Shown: positions 52,189 through 61,658, numbered from the stretch's first letter. The stretch: DNA of 64,000 nucleotides from Devosia sp. A16 (GCF_001402915.1 NZ_CP012945.1:2953501-3017500); one strand, 5' to 3'. Numbers and translations are program-made. Notes: generated by a model from the letters alone, not told the origin.

Positions 52189-53367
52189 ATGCCCCGCGCC
52201 ATCCTCTGCATCCTTGACAGCTTCGGCATCGGCGGCGCTCCCGACGCCGCCGAATATGGCGACACCGGCGCCGATACGCTGGGGCACATTGCCGCCAACT
52301 ACGAGATCTCGCTGCCCAATATGGATGCGCTGGGCCTCGGTGCCGCAGCCAGGCTCTCTACCGGCCAGGTCCCGCGCGGCCTCACCGACCGACCCCGGGG
52401 CGGGCGCTGGGGCGTTGGCCGCGAGGTGTCGAAGGGCAAGGACACCCCCTCGGGTCACTGGGAGATTGCCGGCGTGCCGGTGCCGTTCGAGTGGGGCTAT
52501 TTCCCGCAGACCGAACCGACCTTCCCGCCCGAGCTCATCGCCCAACTGGTCCAGCAATCCGGAATTCCCGGCATCCTCGGCAACAAGCACGCCTCCGGCA
52601 CCGCCGTCATCGCCGAACTGGGCGAGGAGTCGATCCGGACGGGCAAGCCGATCTGCTACACCTCGATCGACAGCGTTTTTCAGATCGCCGCGCACGAGAC
52701 CCATTTCGGGCTCGAGCGGCTCTACCAGCTTTGCGAAACCGCCTTCGCGCTGATCGCGCCGCTCAATATCGGCCGCGTCATCGCCCGGCCGTTCGTCGGC
52801 GAGGACGCCGGCAGCTTCAAGCGCACCGGCAACCGCCGCGACTTCGCCATCGCCCCGCCTGAGCCGACCTTGCTCGACCGCGCCAAGGACGCCGGGCGGC
52901 AAGTCTACGCCATCGGCAAGATCTCCGACATCTATGCGGGGCATGGGGTTACCCACAAGATCAAGGCCACCGGCAACATGGCCCTGTTCGATCGCACCCT
53001 CGAGGCCATGGAGATGGCGGCCGACGGCGCCTTCGTCATGACCAACTTCGTCGATTTCGATCAGGATTTCGGCCATCGTCGCGACGTTGCGGGTTATGCG
53101 CGGGCCCTGGAGGCGTTCGACGCGCGCCTGCCCGAACTGATCGCGGCGCTGCGGCCCGACGATCTCGTCATCCTCACTGCCGACCACGGCAACGATCCGA
53201 CCTGGCGCGGCTCCGATCATACCCGGGAGCAGACCCCGATCATGGCCTTTTCCCCAGCCCTCACGCCCGGAACCATTGGCATCCGGCCGACCTTTGCGGA
53301 TATAGGGGAAAGTATCGCCCGCTGGCTTGGCCTCGCGCCCGGCCCCCACGGCAAATCCTTCCTCTAG
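52189..53367 (+). CDS. deoB: Phosphopentomutase
   Basis: DeoB converts (deoxy)ribose 1-phosphate to the 5-phosphate, feeding DeoC. The 392-residue protein is of the alkaline-phosphatase superfamily with manganese ligands: [16 protein letters not shown] at the start, [12 protein letters not shown] with the phosphorylated Thr near residue 85, and [17 protein letters not shown] near residue 327. The ATG at 52189 is preferred over TTG 52183 overlapping the deoA stop. It lies three bases after deoA. Confidence 0.96.
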   Translation: MPRAILCILDSFGIGGAPDAAEYGDTGADTLGHIAANYEISLPNMDALGLGAAARLSTGQVPRGLTDRPRGGRWGVGREVSKGKDTPSGHWEIAGVPVPFEWGYFPQTEPTFPPELIAQLVQQSGIPGILGNKHASGTAVIAELGEESIRTGKPICYTSIDSVFQIAAHETHFGLERLYQLCETAFALIAPLNIGRVIARPFVGEDAGSFKRTGNRRDFAIAPPEPTLLDRAKDAGRQVYAIGKISDIYAGHGVTHKIKATGNMALFDRTLEAMEMAADGAFVMTNFVDFDQDFGHRRDVAGYARALEAFDARLPELIAALRPDDLVILTADHGNDPTWRGSDHTREQTPIMAFSPALTPGTIGIRPTFADIGESIARWLGLAPGPHGKSFL

Positions 53368-53381
53368 CCCTCGAGGTATTC

Positions 53382-54011
53382 ATGCGCGGCGTTACGGTGA
53401 TCGACCATCCGATGGTGCAGCACAAGCTCACCATCATGCGCGACAAGGATACCTCGATCGCCGGCTTCCGGCGCCTGCTGCGCGAGATCGCGCACCTGAT
53501 GTGCTATGAGGTGACGCGCGACCTGGAACTCGAGATGATCGAGATCGAGACGCCGATGACCACCATGCAGGCCCCCACCATCAAGGGCAAGAAGCTGGTG
53601 TTCGCCTCGATCCTGCGCGCCGGCAACGGCCTGCTCGACGGTATGCTGGACCTGGTGCCGGCCGCCCGTGTCGCCCATATCGGCATCTATCGCGACCACG
53701 AGACGCTGCAACCGGTGGAGTATTACTTCAAGGCGCCGTCCGAGCTCGACAACCGGCTGATCATCGTTGTCGACCCGATGCTGGCGACTGCGAATTCCTC
53801 GATCGCGGCAGTCGACAAGCTCAAGGAGCGCGGCGCCAACAATATCCGCTTCCTGTGCCTGCTGGCAGCGCCCGAAGGCATCGAGAAATTCTCGACCGCC
53901 CATCCCGATGTCGCCATCTTCACCGCTGCCATCGACAGCCACCTCAACGAGAAGGGCTACATCATCCCAGGCCTCGGCGATGCCGGCGACCGCATGTACG
54001 GCACCAAGTAG
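53382..54011 (+). CDS. upp: Uracil phosphoribosyltransferase
   Basis: Upp makes UMP from uracil and PRPP, salvaging the base freed by nucleoside breakdown. The 209-residue length is standard. The family start is [19 protein letters not shown]. The segment [12 protein letters not shown], the PRPP loop [12 protein letters not shown] near residue 128 and the uracil-binding end [17 protein letters not shown] are all present. It ends the operon; a heptad repeat follows immediately. Confidence 0.97.
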   Translation: MRGVTVIDHPMVQHKLTIMRDKDTSIAGFRRLLREIAHLMCYEVTRDLELEMIEIETPMTTMQAPTIKGKKLVFASILRAGNGLLDGMLDLVPAARVAHIGIYRDHETLQPVEYYFKAPSELDNRLIIVVDPMLATANSSIAAVDKLKERGANNIRFLCLLAAPEGIEKFSTAHPDVAIFTAAIDSHLNEKGYIIPGLGDAGDRMYGTK

Positions 54012-54139
54012 GCAGTCGGCAATCGGCAGTCGGCAGTAGAAAAAGCGCTCCGCCGCGGCCCGACTCACTTAGCAATTTCTGCCGACTGCCGACTGCCGAC
54101 TGCCGACTGCCGACTGCCGACTGCCGACTGCCGACTGCC
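54011..54139. repeat. Heptad tandem repeat with inverted copy
   Basis: At 54080-54139 the heptamer TGCCGAC is repeated about eight and a half times without change. At 54011-54037 a shorter stretch of the reverse complement, GGCAGTCGGCAATCGGCAGT, lies opposite, so the two can pair. It fills the gap between the convergent upp and HAD genes, where it may stop transcription in both directions. The copy number is likely to vary between strains. Confidence 0.85.
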
Positions 54140-54757
54140 TCACTTCCTCAGCGGCAGTCCCAGCCCGATCAGCTCCTTGCGCAGCGATTTCGGGTCGGTG
54201 AAGTGGATGGCGTGCATGCCGAACTTGCGCGCCGAGATCACGTTGGGCTCGCTGTCGTCGATGAACACGCAGCTTTCCGGGGCGAGGCCGTAGCGGTCGC
54301 AGAAAACCCGGTAGAGTCGCGGATCGGGTTTCACCAATCCTTCGAGGCCCGACACCACCACGCCGTCGAACTTTTCGAGGAACGGCCACTCGGGCAGGCA
54401 ACTCACCCATTTCTCCCACGAGAAATTGGTGATGGCGAAGGTCGGAATGTCCTGGGCGATCAGCTCGTCATGGATCTGGGCCGTGCCGGTGATGAAGTCT
54501 CCGACGGTTTCCTTCCACCTCAGGTCGAACGCCTGGATCTCGCGCCAATAGCGCGGATAGCGGGTGATCAGCTTGGCGACGCCCTCGGCGAAGATATCTC
54601 CGGCGTCGAACTCGAGGTTCCAGTCCTTGGTGCAGATATTATCCCAGAACCACTGCGCTTCCTCTTCCGTCTCGAAGAGCTTGCGGAACAGGTACATCGG
54701 GTTCCAGTCGACGAACACGCCGCCGAGGTCGAAAACGGGGATCAAGGTATCTTGCAT
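54140..54757 (-). CDS. HAD-superfamily hydrolase, subfamily IA
   Basis: A 205-residue HAD hydrolase. Motif I is PVFDLGGVFVDWNP, with nucleophile Asp in DLGGV, a form shared with YihX-like phosphatases and the epoxide-hydrolase N-domain. Motif II is TFAITNFSWEKW, motif III the Lys in GLVKPDPRLY and motif IV VFIDDSEPNV. The small cap region is at about 20-90. The substrate, likely a sugar or other organic phosphate, cannot be deduced. It lies on the minus strand, upstream of the heptad repeat. Confidence 0.88.
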   Translation of the reverse strand: MQDTLIPVFDLGGVFVDWNPMYLFRKLFETEEEAQWFWDNICTKDWNLEFDAGDIFAEGVAKLITRYPRYWREIQAFDLRWKETVGDFITGTAQIHDELIAQDIPTFAITNFSWEKWVSCLPEWPFLEKFDGVVVSGLEGLVKPDPRLYRVFCDRYGLAPESCVFIDDSEPNVISARKFGMHAIHFTDPKSLRKELIGLGLPLRK

Positions 54758-54906
54758 CGGCGGGCCTCGCGGGAGCGCTTGGGAGAAGTGCAGACGTTTC
54801 CGGCTGGAAAGCCCGACAGAATGGTGAGCCCATTGGAGCGGTGCGCTTGTGGGAACACGACCCGGCTAATGGCACGGCTGCGGCGGCTCGGCAAGCGCCG
54901 GCTTGG

Positions 54907-55458
54907 CTACTTGAATTTGATCTCGTTGGGAAAACGCGGCAGGTAATATTGCACGTGTTTGAGGGTGATCGTCCCGGTGAGTACCAGACCGAAGATCGGT
55001 TGGTAGGGATAGGTGATCTCCGAGACCACCAGCCAGCCGCCGGAGCCCCGCGCCAGCTCGTTGATCTTGGTAGTCTTGTCGAGCGGATAGAGGCTGTCGG
55101 CGTCGCGTCCCTTGGGCGCGCCGCTTGCCTTGCTCCACTTGACCTTGGCGACGCCATTACTGTCGATCTGCAGCAAGGACACTGTCTGCACCAGGCCGGT
55201 CGCTGCGTAGGGCAGCATGATGGTCCTGGCGGCGTCGAAATAGGTGGTCAGCGTCGCGGAAGTGATTTCGCCGCGCTCGCGCGACACCAGGTCCGCCATC
55301 GTGCTGGCGACCGTTGCCACCTTGTGGTCGGTCGAGTATAGCGATGCGGCCTCGATGCTCCCCAGATAGAGGCCGATCAGCAGCGGCAGCACCAGCGCGA
55401 ACTCGACCGCCGCCACGGCGCGGACATCGGCTCGAAACTGCTGCAGCCGCCGCAACAT
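54907..55458 (-). CDS. TadE/G-like pseudopilin
   Basis: A 183-residue protein with the TadE-like N-terminal segment: VRAVAAVEFALVLPLLIGLY, a hydrophobic helix whose AVEFALVLP matches the prepilin-processing/assembly helix. The rest is a soluble domain with several aromatic residues, ending LPRFPNEIKFK. The ATG at 55458 overlaps the stop of the preceding pseudopilin gene (TGATG), so the two are co-translated. TadE/TadG proteins help assemble the Flp pilus encoded nearby. The frame is open upstream within the other gene. Confidence 0.85.
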   Translation of the reverse strand: MLRRLQQFRADVRAVAAVEFALVLPLLIGLYLGSIEAASLYSTDHKVATVASTMADLVSRERGEITSATLTTYFDAARTIMLPYAATGLVQTVSLLQIDSNGVAKVKWSKASGAPKGRDADSLYPLDKTTKINELARGSGGWLVVSEITYPYQPIFGLVLTGTITLKHVQYYLPRFPNEIKFK

Positions 55459-56069
55459 CACGGGCAGCTCGCGCAGACGAACGGTTCGTTGCGGAACACC
55501 CTGGACGCGGCGAGCAGGCGGGTGCCGTCCGGCAGCGTCTGGAAGTTGAAGCCGGGAAGGTTCAGCAAGGTCGGCCACTTGTAGTAGGCCTGCACCAGGA
55601 CGACCTGGCTGCCTTTGCCTGGCGCGTAGCTGTCGGTGAGCGTCCAGTCGCATTTGGTCTGCTTGCAGTCCTCGCCGGTCTTCAGCGGATATCCGAGCGT
55701 TGCGGCGCTGAAATCGGTCAACACCGTTACGCTGATCCGCAGTCTGTCATCGGAGGCGGTGCAGTCGAACATGCCATAGAGACCGTCGCAGATGGCGGCG
55801 CGGAACTGGTCCTTGCCGAACGGTGTCGGGCTGTTCTGAGCCTGTCCGGTGCGGATCAGCCGAGCGGAGTCCTGAACGGCGCTGTCGAGAATCTGGCCGG
55901 CGAGGAAGATCAGCGAGGTCTCGACGATCGCCGCGATGAACGTGAAGAACGGGAGAGCCAGCAGTGCGAACTCGATGACGGTTACGCCGCGCTCGTCACG
56001 CCGGAAGGCGTCGCCCCGGCGGATAGCCGGCGACATCAGCTTTCTCAGCCATCGGGAGCGTCTGGGCAT
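55458..56069 (-). CDS. TadE/G-like pseudopilin
   Basis: A 203-residue protein with the segment DERGVTVIEFALLALPFFTF near residue 26, the TadE-like processing and membrane helix. The soluble domain has six Cys residues (AICDGLYGMFDCTA, DCKQTKCDW and a C-terminal CASCP), likely forming disulfides in the periplasm. The ATG at 56069 is chosen; a TTG ten codons earlier is possible. It overlaps the second pseudopilin gene and is transcribed divergently from the main cpa operon. Confidence 0.85.
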   Translation of the reverse strand: MPRRSRWLRKLMSPAIRRGDAFRRDERGVTVIEFALLALPFFTFIAAIVETSLIFLAGQILDSAVQDSARLIRTGQAQNSPTPFGKDQFRAAICDGLYGMFDCTASDDRLRISVTVLTDFSAATLGYPLKTGEDCKQTKCDWTLTDSYAPGKGSQVVLVQAYYKWPTLLNLPGFNFQTLPDGTRLLAASRVFRNEPFVCASCP

Positions 56070-56177
56070 CGGGTCACTGCATTGCGTTCGCGAGGGCAAA
56101 CTAACGGCAGCTACCTAGTGATTGGTTATTGAATGCGCCGCATTTGCGCGCGACGCGAGCGCGTGGTTAACCGGCGG

Positions 56178-56630
56178 TTAGTTGGCTGCCGCGGCCCCGG
56201 CGACGGCATTGGCCGAGCCGATCGCCTCGCTGGTATAGCCGGCGTCGTCGCCCAGCATCACGATGGGCTGGCATACCGGCTCGCAGGCGAGACTGGTCCT
56301 CCGGTTCCCCTGGTAAACGGTGACGAGCCCGGCCTGCTCCTGCACCACTTCGAGCATGGTGTCGGCGATCGGGTTGCCCTGCGCGTCGAGGACGATCAGG
56401 TTGGTCTGGCCATAACTCTTGCCGGTCAGCACCAGGGTCTGCGGGTCCTGGATCGCCACATCGGCGATGCCGGGGTTGCCGACGATCACGGTCGCGGCGG
56501 GGGCGTTGATCCTGAGGATTCGCGCCATGTTCACCTTCACGCTGACCGGTGCGCTCTCGCCCAGCGCCGCGATCGGCGTCAGCAGCGTCGAGGCGATGGC
56601 GAGTGCGGCGAGGTTGGTGCGGAACGGCAT
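56178..56630 (-). CDS. Secretin-type pilus assembly N-domain protein
   Basis: A 150-residue exported protein with signal peptide MPFRTNLAALAIASTLLTPI and then ALGES. The mature part is the pilus-assembly N-domain found at the N-terminus of CpaC-type secretins: VNMARILRINAPAATVIVGN with PGIADVAIQDPQ and GKSYGQTNLIVLDAQGN. The secretin domain itself is absent. Two Cys (CEPVC) lie near the end. It stands upstream of the divergent flp gene and may support the CpaC pore. Confidence 0.85.
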   Translation of the reverse strand: MPFRTNLAALAIASTLLTPIAALGESAPVSVKVNMARILRINAPAATVIVGNPGIADVAIQDPQTLVLTGKSYGQTNLIVLDAQGNPIADTMLEVVQEQAGLVTVYQGNRRTSLACEPVCQPIVMLGDDAGYTSEAIGSANAVAGAAAAN

Positions 56631-56907
56631 GACGAACCCTGGACACGGTACACTTAGGCAAACAGAGTGTTGCGCGGAATGGTGAATAATTCGCAAACTG
56701 CGCGATGTCGCGAGGCCGGTGCCTCGGCCCAGGTAGATCGCCCCGGTCGGCAGCGTCGGTCCGAGCGTACTACTTGGGGAGTGTTCTCGACAATTGCGGT
56801 GACTACTTTAACCATCTGATCAGCATGCCGTAAAGCCTTGTAATCCGGGGCTCTTGGGCCGCAACTATTAACTCAATTTCAAGAGGTGCCGCCTAGCGTG
56901 AGGCCAT

Positions 56908-56930
56908 GTTCGATGTGTGACGTATCGAAC
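56908..56930. promoter_or_regulatory. Inverted repeat upstream of the flp pilin gene
   Basis: GTTCGAT and ATCGAAC are separated by nine bases, 56 bases before the flp start. It may be an operator or a leader stem-loop. The rest of the 290-base gap (56697-56986), where the flp promoter must lie, shows no other clear signal; no TTAA-N7-TTAA CtrA-type site was seen. Confidence 0.35.
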
Positions 56931-56986
56931 GGTGCTGACGCATCATCAGATGCAGTCACAAGAATGACGTGTGCAAGGAGCCAAGA

Positions 56987-57178
56987 ATGAACACTATCGC
57001 TCGTTTCGTGAATGACGAGTCCGGCGCTACCGCGATTGAATACGGCCTGATTGCCGCGCTCATCGCCGTCGGTATCATCGTTGCCGCCACCCTTCTGGGG
57101 AACAACCTGTCCGGCCTGTTTAATGGCATCTCCGGTCGTCTCGCGGCTGAAACCGCCAAGACCACGGCCACCCCCTGA
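56987..57178 (+). CDS. Flp/Fap-type pilin
   Basis: A 63-residue major pilin. The leader MNTIARFVNDESG ends at the processing site, followed by ATAIEYGLIAALIAVGIIVA; the mature start AxxIEYG is typical, with Glu at position 5 and Tyr at position 6. The C-terminal part is short and polar. It starts with AAGGAG seven bases upstream. A strong terminator follows, so it is probably transcribed alone at a high level. Confidence 0.95.
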   Translation: MNTIARFVNDESGATAIEYGLIAALIAVGIIVAATLLGNNLSGLFNGISGRLAAETAKTTATP

Positions 57179-57202
57179 TAAAGTCTATCGGGAGCTAAGA
57201 CG

Positions 57203-57242
57203 TGGAAGGGGACTCCGACAGGAGTCCCCTTCCACATTTTTC
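57203..57242 (+). terminator. Rho-independent terminator after flp
   Basis: A perfect 15-base stem, GTGGAAGGGGACTCC with GGAGTCCCCTTCCAC, encloses a four-base loop and is followed by ATTTTT. It lies 24 bases after the flp stop and separates the pilin gene from cpaA. Confidence 0.93.
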
Positions 57243-57317
57243 CTTTCTTAACGACGCTTCGGCCACACTCCCGTTGGTGCCGGATGACCGGCGCCTGTGC
57301 CAAACCGTCGGCCTCTC

Positions 57318-57830
57318 ATGCCCTCATTCATTACGCTCCCCGCTATGCTGGTGTTTCCGCTGCTGATGGCCTTCGCGGCCTCCTCGGACCTGTTGACCAT
57401 GCGGATCTCCAACCGGTTGGTGCTGCTGGTGGCCGGATTCTTCTTCGCCATCGCGTTGCTGGCCGGCCTGCCGCTCGAACTGATGGGCATGCATGTGGTG
57501 GCGGCGCTCCTCGTCCTTGCCGTGTCCTTCACCTTCTTCGCCCTCGGCTGGATCGGCGGCGGCGACGCCAAGCTGATCGCCGCGACCGCGCTGTGGTTCG
57601 GCTTTGAGGGCATGCTCTACTATCTGCTCTATGCCTCGCTGCTCGGCGGGGCGCTGACCTTGTCGTTGCTGGCGGTGCGCCGCTGGCCGCTGCCGATGCA
57701 GCTCAAGCAGGTGGTGTGGATCGATCGGCTGCACGACAGCAAGACCGGCGTGCCCTACGGCATCGCGCTGGCCGCCGCCGGGCTGCTCGTCTATCCCACC
57801 AGCCTGATCTTCCAGCGCCTCGCCGGCTGA
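57318..57830 (+). CDS. cpaA: Prepilin peptidase CpaA
   Basis: A 170-residue inner-membrane aspartic peptidase that cleaves the flp leader. About five hydrophobic segments are seen. The two catalytic Asp residues lie in FAASSDLLTMRISN near residue 24 and in GWIGGGDAKLIAAT, the GxGD motif near residue 78. The ATG at 57318 is preferred over a GTG seven codons earlier. It has no good Shine-Dalgarno. Confidence 0.92.
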   Translation: MPSFITLPAMLVFPLLMAFAASSDLLTMRISNRLVLLVAGFFFAIALLAGLPLELMGMHVVAALLVLAVSFTFFALGWIGGGDAKLIAATALWFGFEGMLYYLLYASLLGGALTLSLLAVRRWPLPMQLKQVVWIDRLHDSKTGVPYGIALAAAGLLVYPTSLIFQRLAG

Positions 57831-57991
57831 AGACTTCGAACTCCCGAAGATCGATCTCGCCGAAGACTTGGAAACTGTTTGTTAACCGTCTTCGACAAGC
57901 AACGATTAACCAAACTTTGACCCTTTGCCCCGATAGTCGGCTGCAAGTGTAGCCGGGCTCTCCAGGGCCCCGTGCGTGGAGTTTGGGGGCT

Positions 57992-58849
57992 ATGGGTCTC
58001 TCGCGTATCATCCTGCTGGTCGTGGCTCTTCTGGCAGGCGGCCTCGCGGCGTTCCTGGCGACGCGCGGCACGGCTCCGCAGCAGGTCGTGGTCGAAGGCC
58101 CCACCCAGATCATCGAGGAAAAGAAGGCCAAGGTGCTGGTGGCCAAAGCTCCCATCGGGGTCGGCCAGCGCATCACGGCCGAGACCATCGAGTGGCAGGA
58201 TTGGCCGGAGTTTGCCGTCCGCCCCGAATATATCAGCGAAGCCGCGGTGCCCGATGCGCCCACCAAGATGCTCGACGCCGTCGCGCGCTTCGAATTCTTC
58301 CCCGGCGAGCCGATCATCGACAAGAAACTGGTGCACTCCGACCAGGGCTACCTCTCGGCCGTGCTGACCAAGGGCATGCGCGGTGTCTCGGTGCCGGTCA
58401 GCGCCGATGCGGCGGCGGGCGGGTTCGTTCTGCCGAATGACCGCGTCGACGTGGTGATGAGCCGTGGCGGGGTCAGCCAGACCATCCTCGCCAACGTCAA
58501 GGTCCTGGCCATCGGTACCCGCCTGGGTGAAACCGGCACCACCGGTGAAAAGGCCGACCCAGAAAACCCCAAGGCCGACGTCTTTCAGGGCGGCACCATC
58601 GCCACCCTGGAGCTGACCCCGGCGCAGGGCGAACTGATCATCAACGCCGCAAAGGTCGGGGCGCTGTCGGTAGTGCTGCGCTCGATCGCCGACTTCAACC
58701 CGTCCCCCGGGGACAGCGTCAAGGACGAGACCAGCCGGGCGATCCGCATGATCCGCTTCGGTGTCGGCTCCGACGTGATGCCGAACTCGAACGCCGCCGT
58801 CGCCCAGGCGTCGCTCGACGGCGCCGGCTCAGAAGAGCAGGGCCAATAA
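57992..58849 (+). CDS. cpaB: Pilus assembly protein CpaB
   Basis: A 285-residue periplasmic protein anchored by an N-terminal helix (IILLVVALLAGGLAAFLAT). It has a SAF domain at about 48-115 (VLVAKAPIGVGQRITAETIE) and the RcpC/CpaB domain after it (GMRGVSVPVSADAAAGGFVL). It assists secretin assembly. The ATG at 57992 is chosen; a TTG three codons earlier is possible. The stop overlaps a start of cpaC (TAATG). Confidence 0.92.
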   Translation: MGLSRIILLVVALLAGGLAAFLATRGTAPQQVVVEGPTQIIEEKKAKVLVAKAPIGVGQRITAETIEWQDWPEFAVRPEYISEAAVPDAPTKMLDAVARFEFFPGEPIIDKKLVHSDQGYLSAVLTKGMRGVSVPVSADAAAGGFVLPNDRVDVVMSRGGVSQTILANVKVLAIGTRLGETGTTGEKADPENPKADVFQGGTIATLELTPAQGELIINAAKVGALSVVLRSIADFNPSPGDSVKDETSRAIRMIRFGVGSDVMPNSNAAVAQASLDGAGSEEQGQ

Positions 58850-58866
58850 TGCGTAAGGATTACGTG

Positions 58867-60354
58867 ATGTCTCCGGCTCTCACCACCCGTTCGCCGCGCA
58901 GCCTGTTCTCCACCACGCTCCGGCTGATGCTGGCCGCTGCGGCCCTCGGCGCCACCCTTGGCCTCGCCCCCCTGGGTCTCAATCAGGCGCTCGGTGCAGA
59001 GTCGACCCACCTGCGGGTCGGCTCCAACGCCTTCGGCACCACCCAGTCGGTCAGCCTCGACCTCAACAAGTCGATGATCATCGACCTGCCGATCGACGTG
59101 CAGGAGGTGATCGTTTCGCAGCCGAGCGTCGCCAATGCGATCCTCCGCTCCAAGCGCCGCGCCGTACTGCAGGCCATCGGGTCGGGCGACACCAACATCT
59201 TCTTCCTCGATGCATCCGGTCGCACAATCGTGGTGCTCGATGTCAGCACCAAGGGCAGCAACAATGCCGGCGGTACCAATGTTGCCGCCGTGTTGCGCGA
59301 CACCTTCGCCAAGGTCATGCCGAACTCCGCGATCGAGGTAGAATCTGTCGCCTTGGTCGACGGGCAGGGCAACACGAGCAACCGCGTTGTGCTGTCAGGC
59401 AGCGCCAACGCCGACGATGCGAACAAGGCGATTGCCATTGCTTCGCAGTTCGCCGGCTCTCCCGATAACGTCACCAACGTGATCAGCGTCGCCGGCGCCC
59501 AGCAGGTAATGCTGAAGGTGACCGTCGCCGAGGTGAACCGCAGCCTCGCCAAGCAGTTCGGCATCGACCTGACCGGCAAGTTCTCCAGTGGCGGGCTCAC
59601 CACCGCCCTGGTCAGCAGCCAGCCACTCGGCGGGGCCTCCAACCTGTTCACCAACAATGCTCTCGAAGTAGGGGTCGACGTCGGCGGCCTCAGCATCGAC
59701 GCCCAGATCCGCGCCATGGAGCAGCGCGGCGCCGCCCGCACCCTTGCCGAACCACTGCTCACCGCCATTTCCGGGCAGAGCGCCGACTTTTTCGCCGGCG
59801 GCGAGTTCCCGGTGCCGACCGCCGTCAAGGATGGCGACGTGACGTTCGAATACAAGGAGTTCGGCGTAAAGCTCAACTTCACCCCGACCATCAAGGCCAA
59901 CGGCAAGATCGGGCTCGTCGTCGATACCAGCAGCAGCGAACTGAGCGCCGAAGGCAACATCACGGTCGGCAACACGACGCTGCCCGGCATCAAGCGGCGC
60001 ACCGCCAAGACTTCGGTCGAGATCGGCACTGGCCAGACCCTGGCGATCGGCGGCCTCATCGAAGAAAAGACCCGCACCCAGATCAACCGCCTGCCAGGCC
60101 TCGGCGATATCCCGATCCTCGGCTCGCTGTTCCGTTCGCGCGATTTCATCCGCTCGCAGAGCGAGCTGGTGATCCTGGTGACCCCCTATCTCGCCAGACC
60201 GACCGACAAGAAACCGGAATTGCCGACCGATCGTATGCAGTTTGCTAACGACGCCGAGGCAATCTTCCTGGGCCACATCGAAACCATGTACGGCGTTGGC
60301 CCCGCGGGCACCCGCGGCGCCTATGACGGATCCGTCGGTTTCCTGCTGGATTGA
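58867..60354 (+). CDS. cpaC: Pilus assembly secretin CpaC
   Basis: CpaC forms the outer-membrane pore for the Flp pilus. The 495-residue protein has a signal peptide ending QALGA, then the pilus N-domain (LDLNKSMIIDLPIDVQEVIV), a BON-like region and the secretin core with VEVGTGQ-like segment VEIGTGQTLAIGGLIEEKTR near residue 385 and LGDIPILGSLFRS. I chose the ATG at 58867 because AAGGA lies eight bases upstream; the ATG at 58849 overlapping the cpaB stop is an alternative. Confidence 0.93.
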   Translation: MSPALTTRSPRSLFSTTLRLMLAAAALGATLGLAPLGLNQALGAESTHLRVGSNAFGTTQSVSLDLNKSMIIDLPIDVQEVIVSQPSVANAILRSKRRAVLQAIGSGDTNIFFLDASGRTIVVLDVSTKGSNNAGGTNVAAVLRDTFAKVMPNSAIEVESVALVDGQGNTSNRVVLSGSANADDANKAIAIASQFAGSPDNVTNVISVAGAQQVMLKVTVAEVNRSLAKQFGIDLTGKFSSGGLTTALVSSQPLGGASNLFTNNALEVGVDVGGLSIDAQIRAMEQRGAARTLAEPLLTAISGQSADFFAGGEFPVPTAVKDGDVTFEYKEFGVKLNFTPTIKANGKIGLVVDTSSSELSAEGNITVGNTTLPGIKRRTAKTSVEIGTGQTLAIGGLIEEKTRTQINRLPGLGDIPILGSLFRSRDFIRSQSELVILVTPYLARPTDKKPELPTDRMQFANDAEAIFLGHIETMYGVGPAGTRGAYDGSVGFLLD

Positions 60355-60369
60355 TGGAGTGCAGTAGTC

Positions 60370-61644
60370 ATGAGTTTCCTCTCCCGCGACAACGCCAGGC
60401 AGGCCGACGAGCCGGCGCTCGAGATCGCCGCCGGCGCGCGGCTGATCCCGCGCATCACCATCCAGGCGTTCTGTGAGCACTCGCAGACGGCGCAACTGGT
60501 CGAGTCCGCGGTGCATGACCGCCGCATGTCGAAGGTCGCTCTCACCACGCATAATGGCGGCCTCGACGGCGCCGTCGAGACCTACAAGTCCAATCCGACG
60601 CCCAACCTCATCATTGTCGAGACCTCGCTGCAGCCCGAGCAGATCCCCCTGGCGCTCGAGCGGCTGGCCGAAGTGTGCGATGCATCCACTCGCTTGATCG
60701 TGCTCGGCCACGTCAATGACGTGCTGCTCTATCGCGAACTGATCCGCTCAGGCGTTTCGGAATACATTGTGCTGCCGGCTTCGGCCCAGTCGATCGTCTC
60801 GGCGATCAGCGAGTTGTTCGCCGCCGAGGGCGCTGCGCCGATCGGGCGGACCATCGGCTTCATTTCGGCCAAGGGGGGCGCGGGCGGCTCCACCGTCTCG
60901 CACAATGTCGCCTGGGCAGTCAGCCAGACGCTTCGCCAGGATACGCTGATCCTCGACCTCGACTTCGCCTTCGGCACTGCCGGGTTGAACTTCAACCAGG
61001 ATCCGCCGCACGGCATCGCCGACGCCGTCGGCTCCAATGCCAAGCTCGACCAGACCCTGCTCGACCGGTTGGCCAGCAAAGCGGCCAACCATGTCAACCT
61101 GCTCACCGCTCCGGTGGTGCTCGACCGCACCTTCGATTTCGAGGAGCGCGAGTTCGAGCAGATCGTCGAGCTGAGCCAGAAATCCACGCCGGTCGTCATC
61201 CTCGACATCCCGCATATCTGGAGCGCCTGGGTCCGTCACACCATTGCGACCATCGACGAGGTGATCATCGTCGCCGAGCCGGATCTGGCGAACCTCAGGA
61301 ACGCCAAGAACCTCTCTGACACCATCAAGGCATTGCGCCCGGCCGAGAGTGAGCCGCTGCTGGTGATCAACAAGGTCGGTATGCCGCGCCGGCCCGAGAT
61401 CGCCGCCGCCGAATTCGCCACTTCGGTGGAGTGCCGGCTGCTCGGCCAGATCGGCTTCGATGCCGCGACCTTCGGCACAGCCGCCAATAACGGCCAGATG
61501 ATTGCCGAAGTCGCCGCCAACAACCGCGCCAACGAGGTGTTCCGAGCCATCGGCATGCACGTCACCGGCCGCAACGCCCCTGAAAAGAGTGCCTCCAGGA
61601 AGCCGGGGCTGAAGCTCCCGTCCTTCATGAAGAAGCGCGCCTGA
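60370..61644 (+). CDS. cpaE: CpaE-like pilus assembly/localisation ATPase
   Basis: A 424-residue cytoplasmic protein with two domains: a receiver-like fold at about 28-150 that lacks an obvious phosphorylated Asp set, and a MinD/ParA-type ATPase from about 155. The ATPase P-loop reads SAKGGAGGSTVSHN near residue 167, where the usual Lys/Ser of GKT/GST is replaced, as in other CpaE proteins. Next is DLDFAFGTAGLNF. CpaE places the pilus machinery at the cell pole. It follows cpaC directly; no cpaD is between them. Confidence 0.92.
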   Translation: MSFLSRDNARQADEPALEIAAGARLIPRITIQAFCEHSQTAQLVESAVHDRRMSKVALTTHNGGLDGAVETYKSNPTPNLIIVETSLQPEQIPLALERLAEVCDASTRLIVLGHVNDVLLYRELIRSGVSEYIVLPASAQSIVSAISELFAAEGAAPIGRTIGFISAKGGAGGSTVSHNVAWAVSQTLRQDTLILDLDFAFGTAGLNFNQDPPHGIADAVGSNAKLDQTLLDRLASKAANHVNLLTAPVVLDRTFDFEEREFEQIVELSQKSTPVVILDIPHIWSAWVRHTIATIDEVIIVAEPDLANLRNAKNLSDTIKALRPAESEPLLVINKVGMPRRPEIAAAEFATSVECRLLGQIGFDAATFGTAANNGQMIAEVAANNRANEVFRAIGMHVTGRNAPEKSASRKPGLKLPSFMKKRA

Positions 61645-61658
61645 AAGGCCCGTCCTAG

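Noticed and set aside
54080-54139. Regular repeats that could suggest a CRISPR array
   Set aside because: The unit is only seven bases and has no spacers; there are no cas genes.
57893-57920. TTAA pairs as a CtrA site before cpaB
   Set aside because: The two TTAA boxes are about 22 bases apart rather than seven, so the CtrA pattern is not met.
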